A stretch of DNA of 64,000 nt, taken from positions 62,001 to 126,000 of the forward strand of contig NZ_LZJZ01000093.1 in the NCBI RefSeq assembly GCF_001667585.1. Reading direction: 5' to 3'. The translations under genes and the position numbers were made by a program. This document shows positions 15,118-23,893 of this stretch, piece by piece. The stretch is from Mycobacterium sp. E2733. GTDB lineage: Bacteria; Actinomycetota; Actinomycetes; Mycobacteriales; Mycobacteriaceae. Under the pieces are notes generated by a model. That model saw only the letters and a program-made list of their open reading frames with translations, made no database searches and was not told where the DNA came from. Numbering within the stretch: the first letter of the stretch is position 1; each line of letters starts with the position of its first letter.

Positions 15118-18100
15118 TGCGCCGCCCCGCCGGCGTGGGCCGGACACGAGGGCCGCAGCGGGCAGTGCGAGCAGCCGTCGTTGCGCCGGGCGATGAACCG
15201 GGGCCCGGCGGTCGCCTCGGCCGCGCGCCGCACCTGCCGGCGCCACTCGTCGCGGGCGGACGGTGTCAGCGGATCCTGCTCGCGTTCGGTGGGGCCCGAG
15301 GCGCCGGCCTTGCCCAGGTAGACCAGCCGCGCCCCGCCGGGCTCCTGCCCCGCGGCGACCATGCCTTCGGCCACCGCCAGCTGGTACATCGCCAGCTGGG
15401 CATGCTCTTGGGCATCGTCCTTGCTGACCGGGGTTTTGCCGGTCTTGATGTCGACGATCACCAGCCGGCCGGCGGAGTCGCGCTCCAGCCGGTCGACCCG
15501 GCCGCACAGCCGGACGTCGCCGCCGTCATCGCCGGACGGGGCCAGGGTTCCGTCGATCTCGACCTCGACGCCGACCTCGGTGAGCGCGCCCCGGGTCTGC
15601 GCCCGCCACTCGACGAAGGCCTCGACCATCGCGCGGTGCCGCGCCAGCTCGTTGGCCGAATGCCACTCGGCCTCGAACGGCAGATGCCGCCAGGCCCGGT
15701 CCAGCTCGGCCAGCAATTCGGATTCACTCCGCCCCGGCTCGGCGATCAACGCGTGCAGCACCGACCCGATGGTGGAGCGCAGGTCGCGCGGATTGGTGCC
15801 CCCATGCCGTTCGGCCAGCCAGCGCAGCGGGCAGTCGCTGAGCATCTGCAGGGTCGACGGGGTCAAGGTGACGGCATCGTCGTCCCCGCGCAGCGGTTCG
15901 CTGGTGCTGACCGGGATCAGGCCGTGCCAGCCGGCCGGGTCGGCGCCCGCGACGCCGGCGCGGGCCAACCGCGCCAATTGCGTTGCCGCACATGCGCGGG
16001 CGGCGTCGTCGACAGCGCCGTCGGGCGCGCATACGACACCGCGCAGCCGGCCCACCAGCGCGGCCGTGGACAGCACCCGGGGCGCTGAGATGGGTTGCGC
16101 GGCAGCGAGATCGCTGTCGCAATCGGACCACTGCGCGAGTTCGTAGCAGAACGACGACGGCAGCGCGGCGTCCCCGTCCGCGCCGCCCGTGTCGCCGTCC
16201 ACGGCGGTCACCAACAACCGGCGACGGGCCCGGCCCATCGCCGCGACGAGTAGCCGCCGCTCCTCGGCCAGCAGCGGCGCCCGCACCGACGCGTCCCCGG
16301 TGAGGCCGTCCAGCACGTCCAGCAACCGCTGGGTGCCCAGCACCCCGCCGCGCGGAACCGTGTTGGGCCACAACCCCTCTTGCAGCCCCGCGATGACCAC
16401 CAGGTCCCATTCGTGTCCCAGCGCGGCGTGCGCGCTGAGCACCCGCACCTCCTCCACTGTCGACACCGGCTCCTGATTCACGCTCGGCAGGTGCAGCGCG
16501 TTGACGTGCTCGACGAGCCCGCGCAGCGAAGCACCCGGCGTGCGGGACACGTACTGATCGGTGATATCGAACAGCGCGGTCACCGCCTCCAGGTCCCGGG
16601 TGGCCTGCGCGCCGGCGGGGCCGCCGCGCTCGGCGGCCGACAGCCAACGACGCTGCAGACCGGAGCGGTGCCAGGCGGCCCACAACGTGTAGCGCGGGTC
16701 TTGGCCCGCACGATGGCAGCGCGCCGCCGCGTCCAGCACCGCACGCACCCGGTGCACCGGGCGAAACAGCGGGCCCGATGGCGGCTTGGTGGAGGACAGC
16801 GCCTCGGCCAACAGGCCCGCGGCGTCGGCCGGCGCGCTATCCGGGTTGGCGCGCTGCAGGGTTCGGCGCAGCTGCCGCAGCGAAACCGGGTCGACGCGAC
16901 CGATGGGACCGGTCAGCAGCGCCAGGGCATGCTCGCCGTCGAGGCCGGAGGCGGTGGCGGCGAGGACGGTGAGCAGCGCCCGGGCCGCCGGCTCGTCGGA
17001 CAGCGGTCCGCTCGTCGCGGGCGCGGCCACCGGCACCCCGGCGGCGGCCAGCGCGCGGGGCAACCGCGCGCCGGCCCGCGGCATCGACCGGACGACGACC
17101 GCCATCTGCGACCACGGCACCCCGTCGACCAGGTGCGCGCGCCGCAGCGCGTCGGCGATGATGGCCGCCTCGGCGTGCGCCGACGCGGCCAGGCGCACGG
17201 TGACCGACCCGTGCTCGGGCCCGGTGCCTTCGATCCGCTTGCCGCCGCTGCCGCCGGGCAGTCGGTGCGCGATGCCGCTGACGGCACGCGCCACCGCTGG
17301 GGCGCAGCGATGGGAGACCGTCAACGTCACCGACGGCGAATCCCCGTCCAGCAGCCCGGCGGATTCGCCGCCCCGGAAGCCGAACACCGCCTGGTGGGGG
17401 TCGCCCGCGATCAGGGCCAGCTCGGCGCCCGCCGCGAGCACCCGGACCAGGCGGGCCGCCTGCGGGTCGAGCTGCTGGGCGTCGTCGACCAACAAGACCC
17501 GCACCCGGCCCCGCTCGGCGGCCAGCAGCTCGGGATCGACCGCGAAGGCCTCCAGCGCGGCGCCCACCAGTTCGGCGGCCCCCAGCGCGGGCGTCGTCGC
17601 CTGCGGCGCCGCCGTCCCGACCGCGGCCCGCAACAGCATCACCTGCTCGTACTGCCGGGCGAACTGGCCGGCGGCGGTCCATTCCGGGCGGCGGCACCGA
17701 CGGCCCAGGCGCTCCAACTCCTGCGGGTCCACGCCACGTTCGGCGCAGCGCGCCAACATGTTTCGCAGCTCGGTGGCGAAGCCCGCGGTGGCCAGCGCGG
17801 GTTGCAGATGGGCGGGCCACGCCGTGGCCGCGCGCGGTCCGTCCTCGAGGTCGCCGGCCAGCAGCTCCCGGATGATGGCGTCCTGTTCGGCGCTGGTGAC
17901 CAGCCGCGGCGGCGCATCGCCGGCACGCTCGGCGGCCCGCCGCAGCACCGCGTAGGCGTACCCGTGCACGGTGCGTACCAACGGCTCGCGGACAGCGGCT
18001 CGGCAGGGCCCGCCGGAGCGGGGCCGCAGCAACGCCGTCGTCAAGGTGCTGCGCGCCTTCATGCCCAGCCGGCCGGAACCGGTAAGCAGCAGAACCGATT

Positions 18101-18248
18101 CCGGGTCGAGGCCCGCGTCGATCTGGGTGACCGCCGCCTGGACCAGCAGGCTGCTCTTCCCGGTCCCCGGCCCGCCCAGCACCCGGATGCGCCCGCGTGC
18201 GCCGGGCGCCAGCAGAGCCCGCGCCTCGGTATCCCAGGTGTACGACAT
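15114..18248 (-). CDS. adnA: AdnA subunit of the AdnAB helicase-nuclease
   Basis: A 1044-residue partner of AdnB (Rv3202c-like). The phosphate-binding loop is GGPGTGKSS near residue 25; motif II reads LLVDDAQQL, a weakened DExx box. The C-terminal nuclease has LCGRVDRLER, then IVDIKTGKTP. An AddB-type iron-sulfur cluster is suggested by SDCPLRWL before the nuclease core and GCSHCPLRPSC near the end (C-x2-C-x5-C). The ATG at 18248 gives MSYTWDTEARALL; an in-frame TTG at 18260 is less likely. It is divergent from the small gene at 18356, with about 110 bases between the two starts. Confidence 0.95.
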   Translation of the reverse strand: MSYTWDTEARALLAPGARGRIRVLGGPGTGKSSLLVQAAVTQIDAGLDPESVLLLTGSGRLGMKARSTLTTALLRPRSGGPCRAAVREPLVRTVHGYAYAVLRRAAERAGDAPPRLVTSAEQDAIIRELLAGDLEDGPRAATAWPAHLQPALATAGFATELRNMLARCAERGVDPQELERLGRRCRRPEWTAAGQFARQYEQVMLLRAAVGTAAPQATTPALGAAELVGAALEAFAVDPELLAAERGRVRVLLVDDAQQLDPQAARLVRVLAAGAELALIAGDPHQAVFGFRGGESAGLLDGDSPSVTLTVSHRCAPAVARAVSGIAHRLPGGSGGKRIEGTGPEHGSVTVRLAASAHAEAAIIADALRRAHLVDGVPWSQMAVVVRSMPRAGARLPRALAAAGVPVAAPATSGPLSDEPAARALLTVLAATASGLDGEHALALLTGPIGRVDPVSLRQLRRTLQRANPDSAPADAAGLLAEALSSTKPPSGPLFRPVHRVRAVLDAAARCHRAGQDPRYTLWAAWHRSGLQRRWLSAAERGGPAGAQATRDLEAVTALFDITDQYVSRTPGASLRGLVEHVNALHLPSVNQEPVSTVEEVRVLSAHAALGHEWDLVVIAGLQEGLWPNTVPRGGVLGTQRLLDVLDGLTGDASVRAPLLAEERRLLVAAMGRARRRLLVTAVDGDTGGADGDAALPSSFCYELAQWSDCDSDLAAAQPISAPRVLSTAALVGRLRGVVCAPDGAVDDAARACAATQLARLARAGVAGADPAGWHGLIPVSTSEPLRGDDDAVTLTPSTLQMLSDCPLRWLAERHGGTNPRDLRSTIGSVLHALIAEPGRSESELLAELDRAWRHLPFEAEWHSANELARHRAMVEAFVEWRAQTRGALTEVGVEVEIDGTLAPSGDDGGDVRLCGRVDRLERDSAGRLVIVDIKTGKTPVSKDDAQEHAQLAMYQLAVAEGMVAAGQEPGGARLVYLGKAGASGPTEREQDPLTPSARDEWRRQVRRAAEATAGPRFIARRNDGCSHCPLRPSCPAHAGGAAQ

Positions 18249-18355
18249 GGCTGCATGCAATCACCAGGGTCTGACAAGTCGCCCGGCCCGCGACGCCGCC
18301 GACCCCTACGCTGGAGGCCGCGAGCAGCCCGCGAACGGTTAGAAGGTAGGTAATC

Positions 18356-18556
18356 GTGACGAACGTCGAACCCGGTTTTCCCAGCGACGAAGCGCCCGAA
18401 GGTGACGCCGCGGAACAATTGCAGCCCGTCGACTTCGACGACGAGGCCGGCCTGGACACCGAGTATCTGACCGCCGCCGACCGCGAGGCCAATGAGGCCG
18501 ACGTGATCGAGCAGGCCTACGTCGTCCCCACCGAGGACGAGTGGGACGAACGCTGA
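18356..18556 (+). CDS. Small acidic conserved protein (Rv3202A-like)
   Basis: A 66-residue, strongly acidic protein (MTNVEPGFPSDEAPEGDAA, later LTAADREANEADVIEQA, ending EDEWDER) with no cysteine, signal peptide or membrane segment; probably disordered at both ends. A ribosome-binding site AGAAGGTAGG lies just upstream of the GTG start. It is conserved in mycobacteria next to adnAB, but its role is unknown. lipV begins 47 bases downstream on the same strand. Confidence 0.8.
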   Translation: MTNVEPGFPSDEAPEGDAAEQLQPVDFDDEAGLDTEYLTAADREANEADVIEQAYVVPTEDEWDER

Positions 18557-18603
18557 CCCGCCCGCCCGCCGGCGGCCGTGGCGGTGGCTGGCACGATCGA
18601 CGC

Positions 18604-19404
18604 GTGACCGCTCATCTGCATGTGCACCGCTACGGCCCGCCGGGTCCGGTGCGAGTGCTGGCGCTGCACGGGCTGACCGGTCACGGGCAGCGGTGGCAGC
18701 AGCTGGCCGGCCTGCTGCCCGAAATCACCTTCGCGGCACCGGATCTGATCGGACACGGCCGTTCCTCGTGGGCCGCGCCGTGGACCATCGACGCCAACGT
18801 CGCGGCGATGGCCGCGCAGCTCGACGACGAGGCCGAGGCGCCGGTGCTGGTGGTGGGGCACTCCTTCGGCGGCGCGCTCGCCATGCAGCTGGCCGCGATA
18901 CGGCCGGACCGGGTGGCGGCGCTGTTGCTGCTGGACCCGGCCGTCGGGCTGGACGGTGAGTGGATGCGCGAGATCGCCGATGCGATGCTGTCCTCGCCCG
19001 ATTACTCCGACGCGCAGGAAGCGCGCCTGGAAAAGCTGCACGGCTCCTGGTCGGACGTGGACCCCGCGCTGCTGGACGCGGAGATCGACGAGCACCTCAT
19101 CGAGCTGCCGGGCGGCCGGTTCGGCTGGCGGATGAGCCTGCCGGCGATGATGTCGTACTGGAGTGAGCTGGCGCGCGACATCGTGTTTCCGCCGGCCGGG
19201 ACGCCGACGGTCTTGGTGCGGGCCAAACGGACCTCGCCACCGTACGTCGGCGACCACCTCATCGCCGGGCTGCAGGACCGGTTGGGATCCGATTTCCGGC
19301 TGCTGGATTTCGACTGCAACCACATGGTCCCCTACGCCGCGCCGGCGGACGTCGCCGCGCTGACGCGCGAACTGCTGGAAGCCCGCCGACCGTGGCGCCG
19401 GTGA
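18604..19404 (+). CDS. lipV: Alpha/beta-hydrolase, LipV-like lipase/esterase
   Basis: A 266-residue alpha/beta-hydrolase. The oxyanion-loop motif LALHGLTGHG is followed by the nucleophile elbow GHSFGG, with a C-terminal histidine in CNHMVPYA; the catalytic acid is probably in the VLVRAKR to DRLGSDF region. There is no signal peptide, so a cytosolic esterase is likely. The GTG at 18604 is chosen because the protein then starts VTAHLHVHRYG, with strand 1 immediately following; earlier codons are low-complexity. It overlaps the downstream ATL gene (stop TGA at 19402-19404), so the two are probably coupled. Confidence 0.88.
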   Translation: MTAHLHVHRYGPPGPVRVLALHGLTGHGQRWQQLAGLLPEITFAAPDLIGHGRSSWAAPWTIDANVAAMAAQLDDEAEAPVLVVGHSFGGALAMQLAAIRPDRVAALLLLDPAVGLDGEWMREIADAMLSSPDYSDAQEARLEKLHGSWSDVDPALLDAEIDEHLIELPGGRFGWRMSLPAMMSYWSELARDIVFPPAGTPTVLVRAKRTSPPYVGDHLIAGLQDRLGSDFRLLDFDCNHMVPYAAPADVAALTRELLEARRPWRR

Positions 19405-19694
19405 CCGACGAGCAGGTCGAGCGGGTGCGCGCGCTGGTCGCCGCGATCCCGTCGGGCAGGGTAGCCACCTACGGCGACATCGCCGACGTCGCAGGGCTTT
19501 CCAGCCCGCGCATCGTCGGTTGGATCATGCGGACCGACTCGTCGGACCTGCCGTGGCACCGGGTGATCACCGCCTCGGGGCGCCCGGCGCCTCATCTGAC
19601 CACGCGGCAGCTGGAGCTGCTGCGGGCCGAAGGGGTCCTGGCCACCGACGGCAGGATCGCGTTGCGCGAGGTCCGTTACGACTTCCGGCCCTAG
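19392..19694 (+). CDS. Alkyltransferase-like protein (ATL), DNA-damage binder
   Basis: A 100-residue protein with the O6-alkylguanine-DNA methyltransferase DNA-binding fold (SGRVATYGDIADVAGL, PRIVGWIMR). The active-site motif PCHRV is replaced by PWHRVI, so it cannot accept alkyl groups. ATL proteins of this type bind O6-alkylguanine and hand the lesion to nucleotide excision repair. The GTG at 19392 has a GGAAG ten bases upstream; the GTG at 19401 would overlap the lipV stop as GTGA and is a fair alternative. The stop overlaps that of the convergent gene by four bases. Confidence 0.92.
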   Translation: MAPVTDEQVERVRALVAAIPSGRVATYGDIADVAGLSSPRIVGWIMRTDSSDLPWHRVITASGRPAPHLTTRQLELLRAEGVLATDGRIALREVRYDFRP

Positions 19695-20545
19695 AGCACC
19701 AGCCGGACCAGCGCCGCCGTCCGGGCCAGCCCGGGGAAGGCCTCGGCGGTCGACCGCGGGTGCAACGCATGGACCGCCAGACGAAACATCAAGGCGCGCA
19801 ACAACATTTGCGGCCACTCTGGCAGCGCGTTCCACCGTTCGATGAGTCCGTCGTCGGCCTCGCCCCAGGACAGGGCGTCGACCACGACGACACCGGCCGC
19901 CCACGACGCGGGCCGCCAGTACGGGGTGATGTCGGTGATCCCCGGGGCGGCGGTGCCGATGAAAAGCACTGTCCCATAGAGGTCTCCGTGCACCAGTTGG
20001 TTCGGGCTCTTGGTCGGGCGGCGCAGGGTGGCCAGCTGGTTGATCAGCTCGACCGACCGCTCGGCGTCGGCCGTCGGCGGGGCGGTGCGGGCGCCCGGGG
20101 GCACCGAGGCCAGCGGCCGTTCCTCCCAGGCGGCGCGGTCGGCGGCGATGAAGATGTCCACGTCACCCCACGGCGCGGTGGGGCCCTGGGTCAGAAATCG
20201 TGGGCGTTCCAGTTTGCCGGTCGCCTCGTGCAGGCGCACCGCCGCCGAGACGACCTCGTCATGCCGCGGCTCGGGCGTGCCGGCGACGAAGGTATCCGCG
20301 CGCCACCCGGAAACCACGTATCGCCCGTCCGTCGAGCGGACCGGGCGGGCCAGCCGAACACCGTCGACGAACAGCGTCTCCCGCACCCGGGCCGACCAGG
20401 CCGCCCGGGCGTTGTCGGCCACCAGCGACAGGACGACCTCGCCGCAGCGCCAGCCGCCTTCCCAGCTAGCCCCCAGATAGACGGGCTGCACGCCGGTCAA
20501 ACCAAACGCCGCCAGCACATGCTCCGGCGGTGGTTCGACATTCAC
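19691..20545 (-). CDS. TIGR02569-type aminoglycoside-phosphotransferase-like protein
   Basis: A 284-residue protein (Rv3205c-like) with a kinase-like fold. The catalytic-loop equivalent is LVHGDLYGTVLF and the metal-binding segment is ITDITPYWRP, both recalling APH/choline-kinase enzymes (HGDxxxxN and DxD), although the Brenner-loop asparagine is replaced by threonine. The N-terminal half has a glycine loop GASWEGGW. The substrate is unknown; an actual antibiotic kinase is unlikely given conservation in mycobacteria. GTG start at 20545. Confidence 0.82.
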   Translation of the reverse strand: MNVEPPPEHVLAAFGLTGVQPVYLGASWEGGWRCGEVVLSLVADNARAAWSARVRETLFVDGVRLARPVRSTDGRYVVSGWRADTFVAGTPEPRHDEVVSAAVRLHEATGKLERPRFLTQGPTAPWGDVDIFIAADRAAWEERPLASVPPGARTAPPTADAERSVELINQLATLRRPTKSPNQLVHGDLYGTVLFIGTAAPGITDITPYWRPASWAAGVVVVDALSWGEADDGLIERWNALPEWPQMLLRALMFRLAVHALHPRSTAEAFPGLARTAALVRLVL

Positions 20546-20570
20546 ACCGGTAGCCTAGACGAGCCCAGCT

Positions 20571-20625
20571 GCGGCGATTGCGAGCGCGGCGAAGCCGGGC
20601 GCGGCGGGTCGCCGCGACGTGAGCA
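20571..20625 (+). repeat. Single MIRU-like unit between moeZ and the kinase-like gene
   Basis: GCGATTGCGAGCGCGG, then AAGCCGGGCGCGGCGGGTCG, resembles the cores of the tandem repeats at 10552 (minus strand) and 25066 (minus strand), but here runs on the plus strand. It fills most of the 91-base spacer between two minus-strand genes. Only one copy is present, and its borders are not sharp. Confidence 0.55.
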
Positions 20626-20636
20626 GCCCTATCGGG

Positions 20637-21833
20637 TCAGTACATCACCATGTCGGGTTGCATCTGCTGCGCCCACGCGACGATGCCGCCCTGCAGGTGC
20701 ACCGCATCGGGGAATCCGGCCTTGCGCACCGCCGCCAGCACCTCGGCCGAGCGCACCCCCGTCTTGCAGTACAGCACCGGAATGCGGTCCTGTGGCAGCT
20801 TTGCCAGACCCTCGCCCGAGTTGATCGACGACTGCGGGATCAGCTGGGCCCCGTCGATGTGGTTGATCTCCCACTCGACGGGCTCGCGAACGTCGATCAA
20901 CGCCAGCTTCTTTCCCGAATCCAGCAGCTCGCGCAATTCCCGCGGGGTGATGGCGGAGCCGGTGACAACCGGACCGGCGCCGTCTGACGCCACACCGCAG
21001 TACTGCTCGTAATCGATCAACCCGGTGATCTTCGGCCGGAAGGCGTCGTCCGGGTCCCGGCGGATCTTGATCGTGCGGTAGGACATTTCAAGGGCGTCGT
21101 AGATCATCAACCGGCCCAGCAGCGATTCGCCGATCCCGGTGATGAGTTTGATCGCCTCGGTGCTCATCACCGATGCGATGGAGGCGCAGACGATGCCCAG
21201 CACGCCGCCTTCGGCGCACGACGGCACCGTGCCGGGTGGCGGTGGCTCCGGGTAGAGGTCGCGGTAGTTGAGGCCCCGCCCGCCGGGCGCGTCCTCCCAG
21301 AACACCGAGACCTGCCCCTCGAATCGGTAGATCGATCCCCACACGTACGGCTTGCCGGCCAGCACGGCGGCGTCGTTGACCAGATACCGGGTGGCGAAGT
21401 TGTCGGTGCCGTCCAGGATCAGGTCGTACTGCGAGAACAGGTCGACGGCGTTGCTGGAGTCCAGCCGGAACTCGTGCAGAAGCACCCGGACCAACGGGTT
21501 GATCGCGGCGATCGACTCGCGCGCCGACTGCGCCTTCGAACGCCCGACGTCGGCCACGCCGTGGATGATCTGGCGCTGCAGGTTGGACTCATCGACGACG
21601 TCGAAATCGACGATGCCGATCGTGCCGACGCCGGCCGCGGCCAGGTACATCAGGGTCGGCGCGCCGAGCCCGCCTGCGCCGATCACCAGCACCTTCGCGT
21701 TTTTGAGCCGCTTCTGCCCGTCGACGCCCAGGTCCGGAATGATCAGGTGGCGGCTGTAGCGGGCCACCTCATCGCGGGTCAGCTGGTCCGCCGGCTCCAC
21801 AAGGGGCGGCAGTTCTGTCTGCGCTGTCGACAC
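20637..21833 (-). CDS. moeZ: MoeZ sulfur-carrier adenylyltransferase/sulfurtransferase
   Basis: A 398-residue two-domain enzyme (Rv3206c-like). The N-terminal E1/ThiF/MoeB domain has the nucleotide-binding VIGAGGLGAPTLMYLA and the adenylation region DGTDNFATRYLVND; the C-terminal rhodanese domain has the active-site loop YCKTGVRSAE (C356). It adenylates and thiocarboxylates sulfur-carrier proteins such as CysO (cysteine synthesis) and MoaD-type proteins (molybdenum cofactor). The GTG at 21833 has GAGGAG four bases upstream. The spacer to the upstream DUF3152 gene holds the hairpin-type repeats at 21919-21974. I found no SigH-type promoter upstream, although the M. tuberculosis gene is reported in that regulon. 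Confidence 0.95.
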   Translation of the reverse strand: MSTAQTELPPLVEPADQLTRDEVARYSRHLIIPDLGVDGQKRLKNAKVLVIGAGGLGAPTLMYLAAAGVGTIGIVDFDVVDESNLQRQIIHGVADVGRSKAQSARESIAAINPLVRVLLHEFRLDSSNAVDLFSQYDLILDGTDNFATRYLVNDAAVLAGKPYVWGSIYRFEGQVSVFWEDAPGGRGLNYRDLYPEPPPPGTVPSCAEGGVLGIVCASIASVMSTEAIKLITGIGESLLGRLMIYDALEMSYRTIKIRRDPDDAFRPKITGLIDYEQYCGVASDGAGPVVTGSAITPRELRELLDSGKKLALIDVREPVEWEINHIDGAQLIPQSSINSGEGLAKLPQDRIPVLYCKTGVRSAEVLAAVRKAGFPDAVHLQGGIVAWAQQMQPDMVMY

Positions 21834-21918
21834 ACTTCTCCTCAGTAGCGCATTGCGGTTCGTCGTCCAATAACCATCACAGCAGCCGCCGATGAGGACG
21901 GCAATGAATTCAACATGG

Positions 21919-21974
21919 CGAGCGTCACGCTGGCGTGGCTCAAAGCCCCGAGCGTCACGCTGGCGTGACGCTCG
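21919..21974. repeat. 19-bp direct repeat, second copy extended into a perfect hairpin
   Basis: CGAGCGTCACGCTGGCGTG occurs at 21919-21937 and 21949-21967. The second copy continues to 21974, forming a perfect inverted repeat (12-base arms 21949-21960 and 21963-21974, two bases between). It lies just beyond the stop codon of the DUF3152 gene on the minus strand, so it may act as a terminator before moeZ, although there is no T run. Confidence 0.65.
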
Positions 21975-21977
21975 CGG

Positions 21978-23006
21978 CTAGGCGATCGGGAACGGCCACG
22001 GGTTGAATCGGCACGTCTTCCCGTCGGCCTTGACGAAATCCGGGTCGAACTGGGCGGCATCGTTATTCGACGTCGAGAACGTCTGCTGCATCATCACCGG
22101 GGCCAAAGCGCCCTGCTGCTCACACGGCTCATGGCGCACGTACCCGATGGCGTGGCCGACCTCGTGGTTGATCACGTATTGGCGATAGGAGCCGATGTCC
22201 CCCTCGAATGGGACCGCTCCGCGCACCCAGCGCGCCTCGTTGATGAAGACCCGCGACTGCCGGTCCTTGCCGAATGACGGGTTGTAGCAGGAGGTCTCGA
22301 GCCGGAATTCGTAGCCGCACCCTTCCCGCACCGTCACCGGCGACACCAGCGAGATGCGGAAGTCGGGCTTAGTCCCGCCGTCCACCCTGACGAAAGCGAA
22401 CTGCGGATTGTGCGTCCAGCCCTTGGGATTGGCCAGCGTCTGGTCGACCATCTCCGCAAACGCCTCGTCGCCGCCGATCATCGTGGGGTCGATGCCGTCC
22501 TCCACCTCGACGGTGTAGCGAAACACCCGCACGGTGCCCTGACCGGTCTGCGGCGTCGTGCCGGGCACCACGTGCCAGGTCTTCTCTCCCGCCTCGGTGA
22601 ACGGGCCGCCGTCCGGCAGCGTCCCGGCCGGCAGGTTGGCGTCGAAAGCGGCGAGCCCGCGCGGCGGCGCGTCGATGATCGAGGTGCCCACGGCATCCAT
22701 CGCCTGCGGACTCTGGATGGGCTGGTTCGCCGTCGGCTTCATCGCGCTGGTTCCGGTCACCGTCTGGTAGATGACCACCACGGTGAGCACCGCCAAGACC
22801 GGCAGCGCATAAGCGCGCCAGCCGTAGGTGGATACGAACCGTCCCAGCCTCGTCTGTTTGCGCCACTGGCTCGGCCGCTCGCGGTCGGCCCGGGTACGTC
22901 CGCCCTCGCGGGCGATCGGGTCCCGCAGGGCCCGCAACGGTTCCCGCCACTCGTCGCGCAGTACCGGCACTCGACCGGTGCCGCGCGAAGGCCGCTGGGA
23001 CGTCAT
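21978..23006 (-). CDS. Membrane-anchored DUF3152 protein with metzincin-type zinc site
   Basis: A 342-residue protein (Rv3207c-like): a basic cytoplasmic N-terminus, one membrane helix (about 64-84, ALPVLAVLTVVVIYQ), then an outside domain of the DUF3152 family. The outside domain holds HEVGHAIGYVRH (H281, E282, H285, G288, H292), which fits the metzincin zinc motif HExxHxxGxxH/D-type spacing, with PVMMQQ a short way on as a possible Met-turn. Several cysteines outside the membrane suggest disulfides. A cell-envelope metalloprotease is a reasonable inference; no substrate is known to me. It is divergent from the TetR gene at 23207, with 200 bases between them. Confidence 0.85.
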   Translation of the reverse strand: MTSQRPSRGTGRVPVLRDEWREPLRALRDPIAREGGRTRADRERPSQWRKQTRLGRFVSTYGWRAYALPVLAVLTVVVIYQTVTGTSAMKPTANQPIQSPQAMDAVGTSIIDAPPRGLAAFDANLPAGTLPDGGPFTEAGEKTWHVVPGTTPQTGQGTVRVFRYTVEVEDGIDPTMIGGDEAFAEMVDQTLANPKGWTHNPQFAFVRVDGGTKPDFRISLVSPVTVREGCGYEFRLETSCYNPSFGKDRQSRVFINEARWVRGAVPFEGDIGSYRQYVINHEVGHAIGYVRHEPCEQQGALAPVMMQQTFSTSNNDAAQFDPDFVKADGKTCRFNPWPFPIA

Positions 23007-23206
23007 TGCCCCAGGATTACATAGTCGGCAGCCGGGCCGTTCTTGGCGCGCCCGAATGCTCCGCCCGGCACCGGTTTCTGCCAGCCACGACGGCGGCGAC
23101 GACGGTCACCGGGACGATGCGGGTAGTAATGTCTGTCGCAACGAGCCGCACGCGGCCGGCCCACCAGTGCCGGCGGCCGGTTGCCGACACATCAGATGAG
23201 GACTCG

Positions 23207-23893
23207 ATGAGCGAACTCGCCAAAGCCGGGGCGCGGCGTGCCGTCAAATCGACCGAACGCAGTCGGCCCGGGGACGGCATTGCGGCTTCGGGCCGGCGTG
23301 GCAACCGGTTGCCCCGGGATGAGCGTCGCGGTCAGTTGCTCAGCGTCGCCAGCGATGTCTTCGTCGATCGCGGCTACCACGCCGCCGGCATGGACGAGAT
23401 CGCTGACCGGGCAGGAGTCAGCAAACCGGTTCTCTATCAACACTTTTCGAGCAAACTGGAGCTTTACCTGGCCGTGCTCGCCCGACACGTCGAGAATCTC
23501 GTCTCGGGCGTGCAGCAGGCGCTGAACACCACCACCGACAACCGCCGGCGGCTGCACGCCGCGGTGCAGGCGTTCTTCGACTTCATCGAGCACGACGGCC
23601 AGGGTTACCGGCTGATCTTCGAAAACGACTACGTCACCGAACCCGAGGTGGCCGCGCAGGTGCGGGTCGCCACCGAATCGTGCATCGACGCGGTGTTCGC
23701 TTTGATCAGCGAGGACTCCGGGCTCGACCCGCACCGCGCCCGGATGATCGCGGTGGGGCTGGTGGGCATCAGCGTCGACTGCGCCCGATACTGGCTCGAC
23801 TCCGACCGCCCGATCTCCAAGGCGGACGCCGTCGACGGCACCGTCCAGTTCGCCTGGGGTGGGCTCTCACACGTGCCGCTTACTCGGCTTTAG
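23207..23893 (+). CDS. TetR-family transcriptional regulator (Rv3208-like)
   Basis: A 228-residue TetR regulator. The HTH occupies about residues 45-90 (LPRDERRGQLLSVASDVF, then GMDEIADRAGVSKPVLYQHF), followed by an all-helical ligand domain. The ATG at 23207 gives the conserved MSELAKAGARRAVK start, while the preceding open frame is not conserved-looking. Its operator may lie in the 200-base divergent region 23007-23206, where I saw no convincing palindrome. Its stop overlaps the end of the convergent TB9.4 gene by 14 bases. Confidence 0.9.
   Translation: MSELAKAGARRAVKSTERSRPGDGIAASGRRGNRLPRDERRGQLLSVASDVFVDRGYHAAGMDEIADRAGVSKPVLYQHFSSKLELYLAVLARHVENLVSGVQQALNTTTDNRRRLHAAVQAFFDFIEHDGQGYRLIFENDYVTEPEVAAQVRVATESCIDAVFALISEDSGLDPHRARMIAVGLVGISVDCARYWLDSDRPISKADAVDGTVQFAWGGLSHVPLTRL

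Noticed and set aside
12784..15321. Plus-strand open frame of 845 codons opposite adnB
   Set aside because: It is arginine-, glycine- and histidine-rich noise antisense to the helicase motifs of adnB; GC-rich third positions make such frames common here.
16380..18353. Plus-strand open frame of 657 codons opposite adnA
   Set aside because: Antisense to the AdnA ATPase region; composition is low-complexity.
21834..21920. SigH promoter for moeZ
   Set aside because: No GGAA with GTT at 19-20 bases could be found on the minus strand, despite the reported regulon membership in M. tuberculosis.
23006..23206. N-terminal extension of the TetR regulator
   Set aside because: The first 67 codons of the open frame have no TetR character and cover the divergent promoter region.
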